This document shows, in pieces, positions 28,771 to 40,700 of a stretch of DNA of 64,000 bases (positions are counted from its first letter, which is position 1; the number at the start of each line of letters is the position of its first letter). The position numbers and the translations under genes were made by a program. The DNA is from Gigantopelta aegis (taxonomy: Eukaryota > Mollusca > Gastropoda > Neomphalida > Peltospiridae). The notes below the pieces were generated by a model. It did no database searches, had not been told where the DNA came from, and worked only from the letters and a program-made list of their open reading frames with translations. The DNA lies in contig NC_054711.1 in the NCBI RefSeq assembly GCF_016097555.1, forward strand, positions 36,081,550 to 36,145,549, read 5' to 3'.

Positions 28771-29276
28771 TTAATTAACTGAACACATTTAAAGAGCCAG
28801 GCTTATCTAAAATGTAATTTACCATTGTTTGGTATCTATGTATACCTTTTACATTATATATGAAATACATGTATCAATAAAACAAATTCCAAAACCACTT
28901 TTTTACCTTGGGATTTTTCAAGAATTGATTATGGGGGTGGAGAACTTTTTTTTTTTAATACCCATCACCCATAAACTAAAATAAAATGATATTTAAATCA
29001 AGTATACACAGAGGGAAAATGTGGAGACCTACCAGGAATAAAATAATTAGTGTCGCCCCCACAATGTGATAATTCTGTCACAAGTGGTTTCTTCTTTCTT
29101 TCTTTTTTATAATCTATTGACCATTATGAATCTCTCTAACACACTAATGGACCCGTATACATGCTCCTGTTGAATGTTCATCATTTGAGATCCTTTAATA
29201 CTGGGTTTGAAAATGAGCAAATTTCTTAATGGTCTTCCAGAGGTTGCACAATACTGGATTGCATTTAAATAGGATT

Positions 29277-31160
29277 TGGGATTCTATCAGCACAGACTAC
29301 TTGAAACGTGAGTAACACACATACACCATAATCTAGCCATTGGGATTCTATCAGGATAGTGTATTTGAAACGTGAGTTACACATACACCATAATCTAGCC
29401 ATTGGGATTCTATCAGGATAGTGTATTTGAAATGTGAGTTACACACACATCATTATCTATTGGGATTCTATGAGCACAGACTACTTGATACGTGAGTTAC
29501 ACACACCATAATCTAGCCATTGGGATTCTATCGAGATAGTCTACTTGAAACGTGAGTTACATGTACACCATAATCCAGCCATTGGGATTCTATCGAGATG
29601 GTCTACTTGAAACGTGAGTTACATGTACACCATAATCCAGCCATTGGGATTCTATCGGGATGGTCTACTTGAAACGCTAGTTACACACACATCATTATCT
29701 ATTGGGATTCTATGAGCACAGACTACTTGATACGTGAGTTACACATACACCATAATCTAGCCATTGGGATTCTATCAGGATAGTCGACTTGATACGTGAG
29801 TTACACATGCACCATAATCTAGCCATTGGGATTCTATCGAGATAGTCGACTTGATACGTGAGTTACACATGCACCATAATCTAGCCATTGGGATTCTATC
29901 GAGATAGTCGACTTGAAACGTGAGTTACACATGCACCATAATCTAGCCATTGGGATTCTATCGAGATAGTCGACTTGAAACGTGAGTTACACATGCACCA
30001 TAATCTAGCCATTGGGATTCTATCGAGATGGTCGACTTGAAACGTGAGTTACACATGCACCATAATCTAGCCATTGGGATTCTATCGAGATGGTCGACTT
30101 GAAACGTGAGTTACATGTACACCATAATCCAGCCATTGGGATTCTATCGGGATGGTCTACTTGAAACGCTAGTTACACACACATCATTATCTATTGGGAT
30201 TCTATGAGCACAGACTACTTGATACGTGAGTTACACATACACCATAATCTAGCCATTGGGATTCTATCGAGATAGTGGACTTGAAACGTGAGTTACATGT
30301 ACACCATAATCCAGCCATTGGGATTCTATCGGGATGGTCTACTTGAAATGCTAGTTACACACACATCATTATCTATTGGGATTCTATGAGCACAGACTAC
30401 TTGATACGCGAGTTACACATACACCATAATCTAGCCATTGGGATCTATCGAGATTGGACTTGAAACGTGAGTCTATCGACACCATAGTCGGGATTCTATC
30501 GAGATAGTCGACTTGAAACGTGAGTTACACATGCACCATAATCTAGCCATTGGGATTCTATCGAGATAGTCGACTTGAAACGTGAGTTACACATACACCA
30601 TAATCTAGCCATTGGGATTCTATCGAGATAGTCTACTTGAAACGTGAGTTACACATACACCATAATCTAGCCATTGGGATTCTATCGAGATAGTGGACTT
30701 GAAACGTGAGTTACATGTACACCATAATCCAGCCATTGGGATTCTATCGGGATGGTCTACTTGAAATGCTAGTTACACACACATCATTATCTATTGGGAT
30801 TCTATGAGCACAGACTACTTGATACGCGAGTTACACATACACCATAATCTAGCCATTGGGATTCTATCGAGATAGTCGACTTGATACGTGAGTTACATGT
30901 ACACCATAATCCAGCCATTGGGATTCTATCGGGATGGTCTACTTGAAATGCTAGTTACACACACATCATTATCTATTGGGATTCTATGAGCACAGACTAC
31001 TTGATACGTGAGTTACACATACACCATAATCTAGCCATTGGGATTCTATCGAGATAGTCGACTTGATACGTGAGTTACACATACACCATAATCTAGCCAT
31101 TGGGATTCTATCAGGATAGTCGACATGAAATGTGAGTTACACATACACCATAATCTAGCT
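29277..31160. repeat. 62-bp minisatellite, about 30 copies, between the convergent genes
   Basis: The unit begins GGGATTCTATCGAGATAGTC and includes ACTTGAAACGTGAGTTACAC and ACCATAATCTAGCCATT. At least two unit types alternate; the GAGCACAGACTACTTGATAC type recurs about every 190-430 bp, indicating higher-order duplication. One disrupted unit is at about 30440-30490. Confidence 0.93.
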
Positions 31161-31861
31161 ATTGCTTCATCTTCCATCTTAATGGATTTAAATATGTCAA
31201 TGTGACTGCGAAACAGAACCAAGGATGGGTATTAACCCTTTTAATCTCATAAGCCACTGAACCAGAAAAGGGTTAATGGAGTTTGGTGATAGTTTTCCTA
31301 AAACCGTGGTCCTGTAGGTAACACTCCTGCACTCCCCCCCCCCCCCCTTCCCCTCCCACTACATATTTTGAGGGATTTACCAGAGAATCTCCGTTACACT
31401 ATGAAAAGTTACCTACATCCTCCTCTGAGCAGTGACCACTTAGAATCCAGACACTTCGATTTATGGACATTGTTGTTCACACTGTAAAACTTAAAAAAAT
31501 CAGTGAAACAAGTCCCGTTCAAAATAAAATGTAACATGTTTATGAAAAGATGAAACAATAAGTACTCGTGATCAAAAAGGTTATTGGTCATGATGTACAA
31601 GGGATCATCTTTCTGTGAGCTTTCCCCCTTTGTTCTTATTGCTTAATATTTTTGTGAATGGAATATAAGAGAAAATTAATAAAATAAAAAAAACCTTTTG
31701 TCATAACATTTTGTTCTTTTATATTGTGTTAACATGATTGCAACCAGATGAAAAATAATCCACAACTACATGTGAAATGGATACTGGTACACACTTGAAT
31801 ATAATATCTTGGCTAATCTGTTTAAAACCAGTTCAGTTGCCTAGCAGAACAAAAGACAAGA

Positions 31862-32157
31862 CATAGCGGTCGGTTTGAGATCGATCCCTGTCGATGGGCC
31901 CATTGGGCTATTTCTCACTCCAGCCAGTGCACAACGACTGGTACATCAAAGGCTGTGGTATGTGCTATCCTGTCTATGTGATGGTGCATATAAAAGATCC
32001 CTTGCTGCTAATCAGAAAGAGTAGCCCATGAAGTGGTGACAGCGGGTTTCCTCCCTCAATATCTGTGGTCCTTACCCATATGTCTGATGCCATATATAAC
32101 TGTAAATAAAATGTGTTGAGTGCGTCATTAAATAAAACATTTCCTTCCTTCTTTCCT
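31862..32157 (+). mobile_element. SINE family A, 5'-truncated
   Basis: It starts within the head (GCGGTCGGTTTGAGATCGAT) and continues to a TTCCTTCCTTCTTTCC tail. Confidence 0.82.
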
Positions 32158-32169
32158 AGCAGAACAATA

Positions 32170-32515
32170 CAGGGTTTCTAAAATGTTTATACACTAGCCA
32201 TGGGATCAGTGATTTAAAACATTTACTAGTCCTAATTACAAATTCACTAGCCCTTCTTTACTTAAGTTAATACAATTTTACTAAATAAAATAGTAATAAT
32301 AAAATATGTCACCTAAAGAGGGAAATAGAGCTTAAAAACACTAATAATGGGGGGTTGGGGTGGGGGCAGGATATTCATGTTTACAAAATACTTAACTGCA
32401 ACATTTGACCAAAACAATTCACTAGCTGTCGGGCATGGCAATAGTAGTTTTTTACTAGCCCAACATTGAAAATCACTAGCCATGGGAGTGGGGCTACTAT
32501 AATCTAGAAGCCCTG
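32170..32515 (-). mobile_element. CAGGGCTTCTAGA element, copy b
   Basis: Target duplication CAATA at 32165-32169 and 32516-32520. Interior CACTAGCC, GTCACCTAAAGAGGGA and CTAGCCATGGGAGTGGGGCT match the other copies. Confidence 0.87.
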
Positions 32516-33086
32516 CAATAAATATTAAAGTGGTTCCCAAAGTTGGTTCTGGCTATTTTAGCATCAATGTCTATAGATGGAAACAAAAACCTTTGTTTTA
32601 ACAATGCCCCAGCACTTTTTTAACCTACCGGCATGACTGGGATGTAGAAGTTAAAAAACACATTTCTGACTTCCACCAACCTGCCACCACAACAGTAGCA
32701 AGAACTCTTTCATTATGAGCATTTTTTCCATTATATGAACAATCCATTTGCACATAACCAATATGATGGCTAGTGCTAATTTTGATCAAATCACTTGCCT
32801 ACAAACAAAAATGGCTTGTAATTCACTGGATGACTAGTTAAAAGTTTGTTTTGTTTAACGACTGCACTAGAGCACAATGATTTATCATTTGATCAGAGAT
32901 AATGTGTATAATAATCTAGACTGCTGTACGTTTTAAAGGAACTAAATGTATGGAATGCTGCTTTTTTTTCTTACAACAAAACAGACAAACATTCTTCCCC
33001 CATATGCACACACACACATATATAGGGATAAATACATTCGGAATGACCGTCCCCCAATTTCAGGTGTGTTTTTTTTGTTGCTTTTG

Positions 33087-33372
33087 GAAGTCTTTATTTA
33101 ATGACACTCGTCACATTTTGATGGTTATATGGCTCAGACGTGATGAAGGATCAAGAGAGGAAACCTGCAGCTGCCACTCCATGGCCTAATCTTTATTAAT
33201 TAAGAGCAAGGGATTTTTTATATGCACTATCCCACAGACATGATGGTACATACCATGGCTTTTGTCATGGAGCGCTGGCTGGAACAAAAAATAGGCCCAC
33301 TAACGGGAATCGATCCTAGACTGACCACGCATCAGGCGAGTTCTTTACCACTAGGCCGTGTCTCAACCCCCT
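33087..33372 (-). mobile_element. SINE family A, reverse orientation, diverged
   Basis: Left end TTTATTTAATGACACTCGTC is the inverted tail. ATGCACTATCCCACAGACAT and CGATCCTAGACTGACCACGC are the inverted core and box B. The head ends at TTACCACTAGGCCGTG. Confidence 0.78.
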
Positions 33373-33451
33373 TGGAAGATATTTTTAAAATGTACGTACT
33401 AAATTATTTTAGGCAATAGGGTACAAAAACATTAAGATGTGCAGAAAAGTT

Positions 33452-33597
33452 CAGTTTGTTTTGTTTAATGACACCACTAGAGATTAATCATCAGCTATTG
33501 GATGTCGAAAACTTAAAATAACCATGATTGACATTCAATAGCCGATGATTTCATTAATGTGCTCTAGTGATGTGGTGAAATAAAACAAACTTTTTCA
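33452..33597. repeat. Head-to-head palindrome of SINE family B tails
   Basis: GTTTGTTTTGTTTAATGACACC (inverted B tail) runs into CATTAATGTGCTCTAGTGAT and AAATAAAACAAAC (direct B tail), making an imperfect inverted repeat of about 145 bp with GATGTCGAAAAC at its centre. Confidence 0.75.
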
Positions 33598-33603
33598 CTT
33601 TTA

Positions 33604-34235
33604 AGTCTGTTTTGTTTACCACCACCACATTGATTTATTAGTCATCGTCTCTTGGATGTCAAACATTTGGTAATTCTGACTTGTAGTCATCAGAGGAAAC
33701 ACGCTGCATTTTTCCTAATGTAGCAAGGGATCTTTTATATGTACTTTCCCACAGACAGGAAATCACATACCACGGTTTTTGTCCATTTGTGACCGGCCTC
33801 GATGGCGTCATGGTTAGGCCATCGGTCTACAGGCTGGCAGGTACGGGGTTCGGATCGCAGTCGAGGCATGGTATTTTTAATCCAGATACCGACTCCAAAC
33901 TCCGCCATGGTTTGTGCTATCCTGCCTGTGGGAAGCGCAAATAAAAGATCCCTTGCTGCCTGTCGTAAAAAAAGAGTAGCCTATGTGGCGACAGTGGGTT
34001 TCCTCTAAAAAAAAACAGTGTCAGAATGACCATATGTTTGACGTCCAATAGCTGATGATAAGGTAAAAAAATCAATGTGCTCTAGTGGCGTTGTTAAATA
34101 AAACAAACTTCTTCGTCCATTTGTGGTGCACTTGTTGGAACAAGAAGAAACCCAATCAGTTGAATCAATCCACCGAGGTGGTTTGATCCTGCGACGCGAG
34201 CATTCAGCCGACTGAACTAAATCCCCCCACCCCCC
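33604..34235 (-). mobile_element. SINE family B, reverse, split by a family C SINE
   Basis: Tail-to-core half at 33604-33791 and head half at 34115-34235 (GGTGCACTTGTTGGAACAAG, GGTTTGATCCTGCGACGCGA). They are contiguous once the insert and one copy of GTCCATTTGTG are removed. Confidence 0.82.
33792..34114 (+). mobile_element. tRNA-derived SINE, family C, inserted in a family B SINE
   Basis: Head GGCGTCATGGTTAGGCCATC (box A) and GGGGTTCGGATCGCAGTCG (box B), core GCAAATAAAAGATCCCTTGC, family B-like tail. It is flanked by a perfect 11-bp duplication GTCCATTTGTG (33781-33791 and 34115-34125). Confidence 0.9.
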
Positions 34236-34269
34236 CCCCCCCCACTTTAACTTTAACCTTCCTTCAGTT

Positions 34270-34592
34270 CGTGGCGGGATGTAGCCCAGTGGTAAAACGC
34301 CCACTCGATGCACGGTCGGTCTGGGATCGATCCCCGTTGGTGGGCCCATTGGGCTATTTCTCATGCCAGCCAGCACACCACGACTGGTATATCAAAGGCT
34401 GTGGTATGTACTACCCTCTCTGTGGGATGGTGCATATAAAAGATCCCTGGCTGCTAATCAAAAAGAGTAGCCCATGAAGTGGCGACAGCAGGTTTCCTCT
34501 CTGAATCTGTGTGGTCCGTAACCATATAACCGTAAATAAAATGTGTCGAGTGCGTCGTTAAATAAAAATTTCCTTCCTTCCTTCCTTCCTTT
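34270..34592 (+). mobile_element. tRNA-derived SINE, family A
   Basis: Nearly full length, with TAGCCCAGTGGTAAAACGCC, GGGATCGATCCCCG and a TTCCTTCCTTCCTTCC tail. The tail repeat suggests a relatively recent copy. Confidence 0.88.
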
Positions 34593-34908
34593 CAGTTCTA
34601 TGCAAACTTGAAGCATGCTTACGGTAGGTAGGTTTTTAAACAGCATCACTCACTGAACCAAACTTTCTTATCAGCTGATGGTATATCAGTTATCACAAAC
34701 GTTTCTGTGCTACGCATGGTTATTGCAGACTTTCAATGCTTTGACAACTGTAGATAATTCCTCGTGCTGTTGTACTCAGGCTGTCGGTCATGATATCGAA
34801 AGTGTGCAGTAACCATGCATACCTTGTACTTAACTTGGATATATTATACAGTAAATTTAACTTGGATGGGATCATGTATTATACAGTAAATTTAACTTGG
34901 ATGTAGAA

Positions 34909-35306
34909 TAGGGTCTCCACGAGTACTTGGGCATGGGTCTAGTCTAGCAAGACCCGAGTCCGTTCACAGGACAAGGTGGAATACAATGATCAACTATAAT
35001 ACAATGGACAATGTAGGCCAATAATTTCAGCAGTAGATAATCAACAATACAAGTTACACAATAATTATATGATCACGTGCTAGTTTCTTTTTAAACTGGC
35101 CGTTCGTCCATCAGAAGACTGCACGTATCAACCTGTTTTTAAATCCATTACAATGGCATGATTTGGCATCCATGTTCAGCGCTGGAATAAAGATGTGTAA
35201 TGCAATTTTACCGTATTCCTTAATCTCGGCATCATCTAGTGCAAGTGTCGGGTACTCGAGTCCGGGTCGAACTCGACCCTCGAGTCAAATATTCATGAAG
35301 GCCCTA
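34909..35306. mobile_element. Non-autonomous hAT-type element, 398 bp, 8-bp target duplication
   Basis: Ends TAGGGTCTCCACGAGTA and (inverted) TAGGGCCTTCATGAATA, flanked by ATGTAGAA at 34901-34908 and 35307-35314. An 8-bp duplication with a TAGGG end is the hAT pattern. The interior is AT-rich with ACTCGAGTCCGGGTCGAACTC near the right end and has no ORF. Confidence 0.75.
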
Positions 35307-35569
35307 ATGTAGAATTACACCAAACATCTGACCTGATATGAATTTTTGTGCTGTTCCCCACATTAGACCATCTAATATTGCTACATTTGTTATTGGCGAG
35401 ATCTGTCGTTAGTAATGAATGCCTGATCTTAAAAAGAAAGAATTATTTTTACTCTGCACATTTAAAACAATGGCCATTTCAATATTTGTCAAGAAAGCAT
35501 ACCCACCGCCAGTAGATTATTTCATATAATGCATTAATACTAGGGACGGACTGTTCTAATTAAGGATGG

Positions 35570-35795
35570 GTATTGCCTAAATTTTCGTATTGTGATCAAT
35601 TGTGATACAGGAATCTGAATTGTGGTACGTACCACGATGTATTGCTATGACCTATTCTTAATTACTAGAATTTATAAAGTGCTCCAATTTTGTGTAATTT
35701 AATAAAATGATACACCAATCTACACCGATTCCAAATAAGTGAAGCTATCGTTTCTTTTCTTAAACTGATAGGGTTTTTTTTTAAATATAATGTGT
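35570..35795 (+). repeat. Dispersed repeat, copy 1 (partner 38640-38845)
   Basis: TTTAATAAAATGATACACCA, GATTCCAAATAAGTGAAGCT and TTTCTTTTCTTAAACTG are shared with the partner in eIF1 intron 3, in the same orientation and about 85 percent alike. Confidence 0.75.
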
Positions 35796-35941
35796 GTGAC
35801 TAACACACGTACAAAATATATAAGAACAATATTACCGGTACGCTAGAAAAATAATAAAATTGTTTAAAATTTATATTGCAGCTTACCAGTTATACTGTAT
35901 GTAATTTACACAAATCAGCGTACCGGGTGCCATTGTGCTTC

Positions 35942-36316
35942 AAATAAAGAAAGAAGTGTTTTATTTAACGACGCACTCAACACATTTTATTTACGGTTAT
36001 ATGGCGTCAGACATATGGTTATGGACCACACACATTTTGAGAGGACACCCGCTGTCGCCACTACATGGGCTACTCTTTTTACGACAGGCAGCAAGGGATC
36101 TTTTATTTGCGCAGGATAGCACAAACCATGGTCTTTGTTGAACCAGTTATGGATCACTGGTTGGTGCAAGTGGTTTACACCTACCCATTGAGCCTTGCGG
36201 AGCACTCATTCAGGGTTTGGAGTCGATATCTGGATTAAAAACCCCATGCCTCGACTGGGATCCGAACCCAGTACCTACCAGCCTGTAGATCGATGGCTAA
36301 CCACAACGCCGGTCAA
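35942..36316 (-). mobile_element. Chimeric SINE: family C head, family A tail, reverse
   Basis: The left end is the inverted family A tail (TTTATTTAACGACGCACTCA). The right half is the inverted family C head (GACTGGGATCCGAACCCAGT, CGATGGCTAACCACAACGCC). Confidence 0.8.
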
Positions 36317-36317
36317 C

Positions 36318-36606
36318 TGGACAAAGGCCGTGGTATGTGCTTTCCTGTCTGTAGGAAAGTGCATATAAAAGATAGCTTGCTGCATTAAGAAAAATGTAGC
36401 GGCTTTCCTCTGACGACTACGAGTCATAATTACCAAATGTTCGATATCCAATAGCCTATGATTAATTAATGTGCTCTAGTGGTGTCATTAAACAAAACAA
36501 ACTTTTTTTGTTGTTCAGTTGTGGTGCACTGGTTGGAACAAGAAAAAACACATGGTGGTTTAATCCTGAGATAAAAGCCTCACGTGAGTGCTCAACCGAG
36601 CTAAAA
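36318..36606. mobile_element. SINE family B core/tail (+) joined to an inverted family B head
   Basis: 36318-36505 reads as the family B core and tail (TGCATATAAAAGATAGCTTG, TGTGCTCTAGTGGTGTCATT). 36516-36606 is the inverted family B head (GTGGTGCACTGGTTGGAACA, GTGGTTTAATCCTGAGATAA). The arrangement needs a rearrangement or two insertions. Confidence 0.65.
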
Positions 36607-36945
36607 TGCAACATATATGCAAGTTTGTCAAATAAATGAAAACCTTTGCTACCAGAATCATTTGGTAGTGTTATACCAAACAGCTACTCACCAGGTTCAA
36701 GTGCCCCAAACTTTGAATAGTCATAAAACAACAGACGCTTAACACCTTGCCAAATATCTGTATATGATTGTCAAAGACAATGTGGGGAAAAAAAAGAAGA
36801 AAAAGGGTCAAACATAAGAGTGAACTTGTTGAATGCATTTCTCAATGGGTGAAGTCGGTTATGTGATATCGCTATTTGGGAAGTGCACAAACCACAAGAG
36901 GTGGTGGATTATGTCAAAAAACCTTTTCTATCAGATTGGCTATTG

Positions 36946-37274
36946 AAAGAAGAAAGAAATGTTTTATTTAACAATGCATTCAACACATTGTATTTACGGT
37001 TATATGGCATCAGACATATGGTTACGGACCACACAGATATTGAGAGAGGAAACCCACTGTCACCACTTCATAGGCTACTCTTTTCGATTAGCAGCAAGGG
37101 ATCTTTTATATGTACCATCCCACAGACAGGGTAGTACATACCACGGCCTTTGATATACAAGTCGTGGTGTACTGGCTGGAATGAGAAATAGCCCAAGGGG
37201 CCCACCAACAGGGGCATATCCCACACCAACTGCGCTCCGAGCGAGCGCTGTACCACTGGGCTACGTCTCGCCCC
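36946..37274 (-). mobile_element. tRNA-derived SINE, family A, with target duplication
   Basis: Full-length inverted copy flanked by a perfect 13-bp duplication AGATTGGCTATTG (36933-36945 and 37275-37287). The head end is TACCACTGGGCTACGTCTCG. It lies just past the 3' end of eIF1. Confidence 0.92.
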
Positions 37275-37334
37275 AGATTGGCTATTGGGTGTCAAACAAA
37301 TGAAGTATATGAATATAAAGAAGACAGTTGTATT

Positions 37335-37711
37335 TAGATGTGAATATAGTCATTTATTACTGAATTAATACATAAATAAAAGGATGACGAAATAAATTGC
37401 TACTTTTCAAAAAATCTACGACCTTCACATTTAATCTTTTGAAATGTACACCAAAATCAAATTTCCATTAAAAGTGAAAATCATTACTGCATTGATTTAC
37501 TTAAGTTAAAATATGCAAAATGACAAAATAAATATGTACACAATGTATTTATACATTCAAACCATGTGACAGATCAGGATAGACTTTTGAAAGACAGAAT
37601 GTACAATAAAAACGGCACCAGGACTCGTGACAAGTTAACATCTAACATGAAGTCTACACAGAATTTATCAGCAAGTTTTGAAACTCCTTTTCTTCCCATC
37701 AGTGTTATAAA
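37335..37711 (-). other. EIF1: eIF1 3' UTR
   Basis: From the stop codon towards lower coordinates the sequence is AT-rich and unique. An AATAAA signal lies on the - strand at 37353-37358. Cleavage would be expected about 10-30 bases beyond it, giving a 3' UTR of roughly 370-380 nt. A SINE (36946-37274) lies just beyond. Confidence 0.6.
37353..37358 (-). terminator. eIF1 polyadenylation signal AATAAA
   Basis: Canonical hexamer on the - strand about 355 nt after the eIF1 stop codon. It is the first AATAAA found after the stop in my reading. Confidence 0.6.
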
Positions 37712-37726
37712 GTTAGAAACCATGAA
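37712..37726 (-). CDS. EIF1: eIF1 exon 4, last four codons VHGF and stop
   Basis: Too short for an ORF scan. The text after TTTTTCGTTTCAG is GTT CAT GGT TTC TAA, exactly the conserved eIF1 end VHGF. It joins exon 3 in phase 0 after the codon for lysine. Confidence 0.93.
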
Positions 37727-40700
37727 CCTGAAACGAAAAATATAGTAAAATGTTTTACTAGAACACAAAAAGTAGACCAATTAAAATTTAACAATTTGGC
37801 AAACAAATTTAGGGTGAAAGAAAAAAAAAGTTCTATCCATCCATTAATGGGCAACAAATAAATATATATATTTACAGGGCTCATATATTTTTTACATAGT
37901 TTTGAATACAAATACATTTTTATTAAATAAAATGTATTTCTGGTATGTATCTTAATTAACTCACATCAAATCAAAAAATGTGTTTTATTGTTCATATTTA
38001 GTTGTATATTCCAAATAACCACAAATAATACTTGTTGGTATACTGGCCCATAAAATAACCACAAATAATACTTGCTGGTATACTGGCCCATAAAATAACC
38101 ACAAATAATACTTGCTGGTATACTGGCCCATAAAATAACCACAAATAATACTTGCTGGTATACTGGCCCATAAAATAACCACAAATAATACTTGCTGGTA
38201 TACTGGCCCATAAAATAACCACAAATAATACTTGCTGGTATACTGGCCCATAAAATAACACAGCAGGGCTTCTAGAATTGTTTTTAAATCCACTAGCCAT
38301 GGGGATCAGTAATTTAATTTTTTTTACTAGCCACGATTAAAAATTCACTAGCCCTACTTTACTTTAAGTTAATACAATTTTACTAAATAATAGTAATAAT
38401 CAGATATGTCACCTAAAGAGGGAGATATAGCTTACAAACACTAACATTGATGGGTTGGAGTGTGATTTGTATATTCATATTTACAAAATAGATTTAATTG
38501 CAACATTTGACTTCTGTTTTTTTCACTAGCTGTCTGGCATGGCAATAGTAGTTATTTACTAGCCCTACATTGAATATCACTAGCCATGGGAGTGGGGCTA
38601 CCATAATCTAGAAGCCCTGCAGAGCATACACTGTTTGCCAAAATGTTCATATATGATATATAGCGATACAGGTAACTGAACTGTGATAGGTACCAGGATA
38701 TATTGCAAAGACCATTTCTCAATTATTATAATTTATAAAGGCACTAATTTAATAAAATGATACACCAGTCAATCAAGATTGATTCCAAATAAGTGAAGCT
38801 ATTGTTTCTTTTCTTAAACTGGTAGGTTTTGTTTGGAAATATAACTATTCCTTGTTGTAGATTTTATCTAAATGTACGCAGATTAACCCGGTTCCACCCC
38901 TCCAATTCTGCCACTGTGTCAGAGAGTACACTGACTTTGACCTACTCCTTGTTGACGATTGTATCTAAATGTACGCAAATTAACCCGGTTCCACCCGTCC
39001 AATTCTGCCACTGTGTCAGAAAGTACACTTACTTTGACCTACTTCTTGTTGACAATGGTATCTAGATGTACATGGATTAACACAATTACACACCCCACCC
39101 CTCCAATTCTACCACACTGTCAGACAGTACACTTACTTTGAACTGCTCATTGTTGACGACTGTATCTAAATGTACACAGATTAATCCGGCCCCCCCCCCC
39201 CACCCCCTCCAATTCTGCCACTGTGTTACACTATACTTACTTTGACCTACTCCTTGTTGACGATTGTATCTAGATGTACACAGATTAACACAATACCACC
39301 CCCAACACCCTCCAATTCTGCCACTGTGTTACACTATACTTACTTTGACCTACTCCTTGTTGACGACTGTATCTAGATGTACACAGATTAACCCGGTTCC
39401 ACCACCCCCCACCCCTCCAAGGCCGCCACTGTGTCAGACACTACATTTACTTTGACCTGCTCCTTGTTGACGATTGTATCTAGATGTACACAGATTAACC
39501 CGGTTCCACCACCCCCCTCCCCTCCAAGGCCGCCACTGTGTCTGACACTACACTTACTGTTGATCTGCTCCTCGTTGACGATTGTATCTAAATGTACACA
39601 GATTTACCCAGTTCCACCCCCCCCGTCACCCCTCCAATTCTGCCACTGTGTCTGACACTACACTTACTGTTGATCTGTTCCTTGTTGATGATTGTATCTA
39701 AATGTACACAGATTAACCCAGTTCCACCCCTCCCCAACCCCTCCAATTCTGCCACTGTGTCTGACACTACACTTACTGTTGATCTGCTCCTTGTTGATGA
39801 TTGTATCTGAATGTACACAGATTAACCCAGTTCCACCCCTCCCCACCCCCTCCAATTCTGCCACTGTGTCAGACACTACACTTACTTTGACCTGCTCCTT
39901 GTTGACGATGCCAGTGGTGATGAGGAAGTTGCTGATCAGTTGTCGCTGGTCTCCCTGCAGCTGGATCACCTCACCATACTCTGGGTGCTCCACTACCGTG
40001 CCGTTACACGCAAACTCCTACAATAATACACACAGGTACTGTACAAACTCCTACAGCAATACACACAGGTACAGTACAAACTCCTACAATACACAGGTAC
40101 TGTACAAACTCCTACAGCAATACACACAGGTACAGTACAAACTCCTACAATACACAGGTACTGTACAAACTCCTACAACAATACACAGGTACTGTACAAA
40201 CTCCTACAATACACAGGTACTGTACAAACTACAATACACACAGGTACAGTACAAACTCCTACAACAATACACACAGGTACTCTACAACAATACACACAGG
40301 TACTTTACAAACTCCTACAACAATACACACAGGTACAGTACAAACTCCTACAACAATACACAGGTACTGTACAAACTCCTACAACAATACACACAGGAAA
40401 AGTACAAACTCCTACAACAATAAACACAGGCACTTTACAAACTCCTACAACAATACACACAGGTACTCTACAACAATACACACAGGTACTTTACAAACTC
40501 CTACAACAATACACACAGGTACAGTACAAACTCCTACAACAATACACAGGTACTGTACAAACTCTTACAACAATACACACAGGAAAAGTACAAACTCCTA
40601 CAACAATAAACACAGGCACTTTACAAACTCCTACAACAATAAACACAGGCACTTTACAAACTCCTACAACAATACACACAGGTACTCTACAACAATACAC

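Larger units (their letters stand above)
18258..28900 (+). other. Transposon-poor LARP4 downstream region, probable long 3' UTR plus flank
   Basis: About 10 kb after the LARP4 stop has no recognisable coding exon and almost no mobile DNA until about 28430, unlike the introns on both sides. It holds U-rich tracts, a GATTGGTTGGTTACTG motif repeated at about 18715-18845, two 46-bp tandem repeats and one foldback. AATAAA hexamers occur, for example near 20488, 23993, 26016, 27909-27914 and 28876; I cannot tell which is used. The open frames here are short and have no protein-like composition. Confidence 0.4.

Noticed and set aside
29277..31160. Regular repeat with spacers resembling a CRISPR array
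   Set aside because: Eukaryotic context, whole unit repeated without unique spacers, no cas genes. It is a minisatellite.
37966..38300. Three overlapping 80-100 codon frames (GQYTSKYYLWLFYGPVYQQV)
   Set aside because: A 40-bp repeat is open in all three frames over 120 bp. Not a gene.
39692..40423. 243-codon + strand frame
   Set aside because: It spans two intronic arrays and the antisense of eIF1 exon 3. The long frame follows from repeat structure, and the sense strand has a conserved gene.
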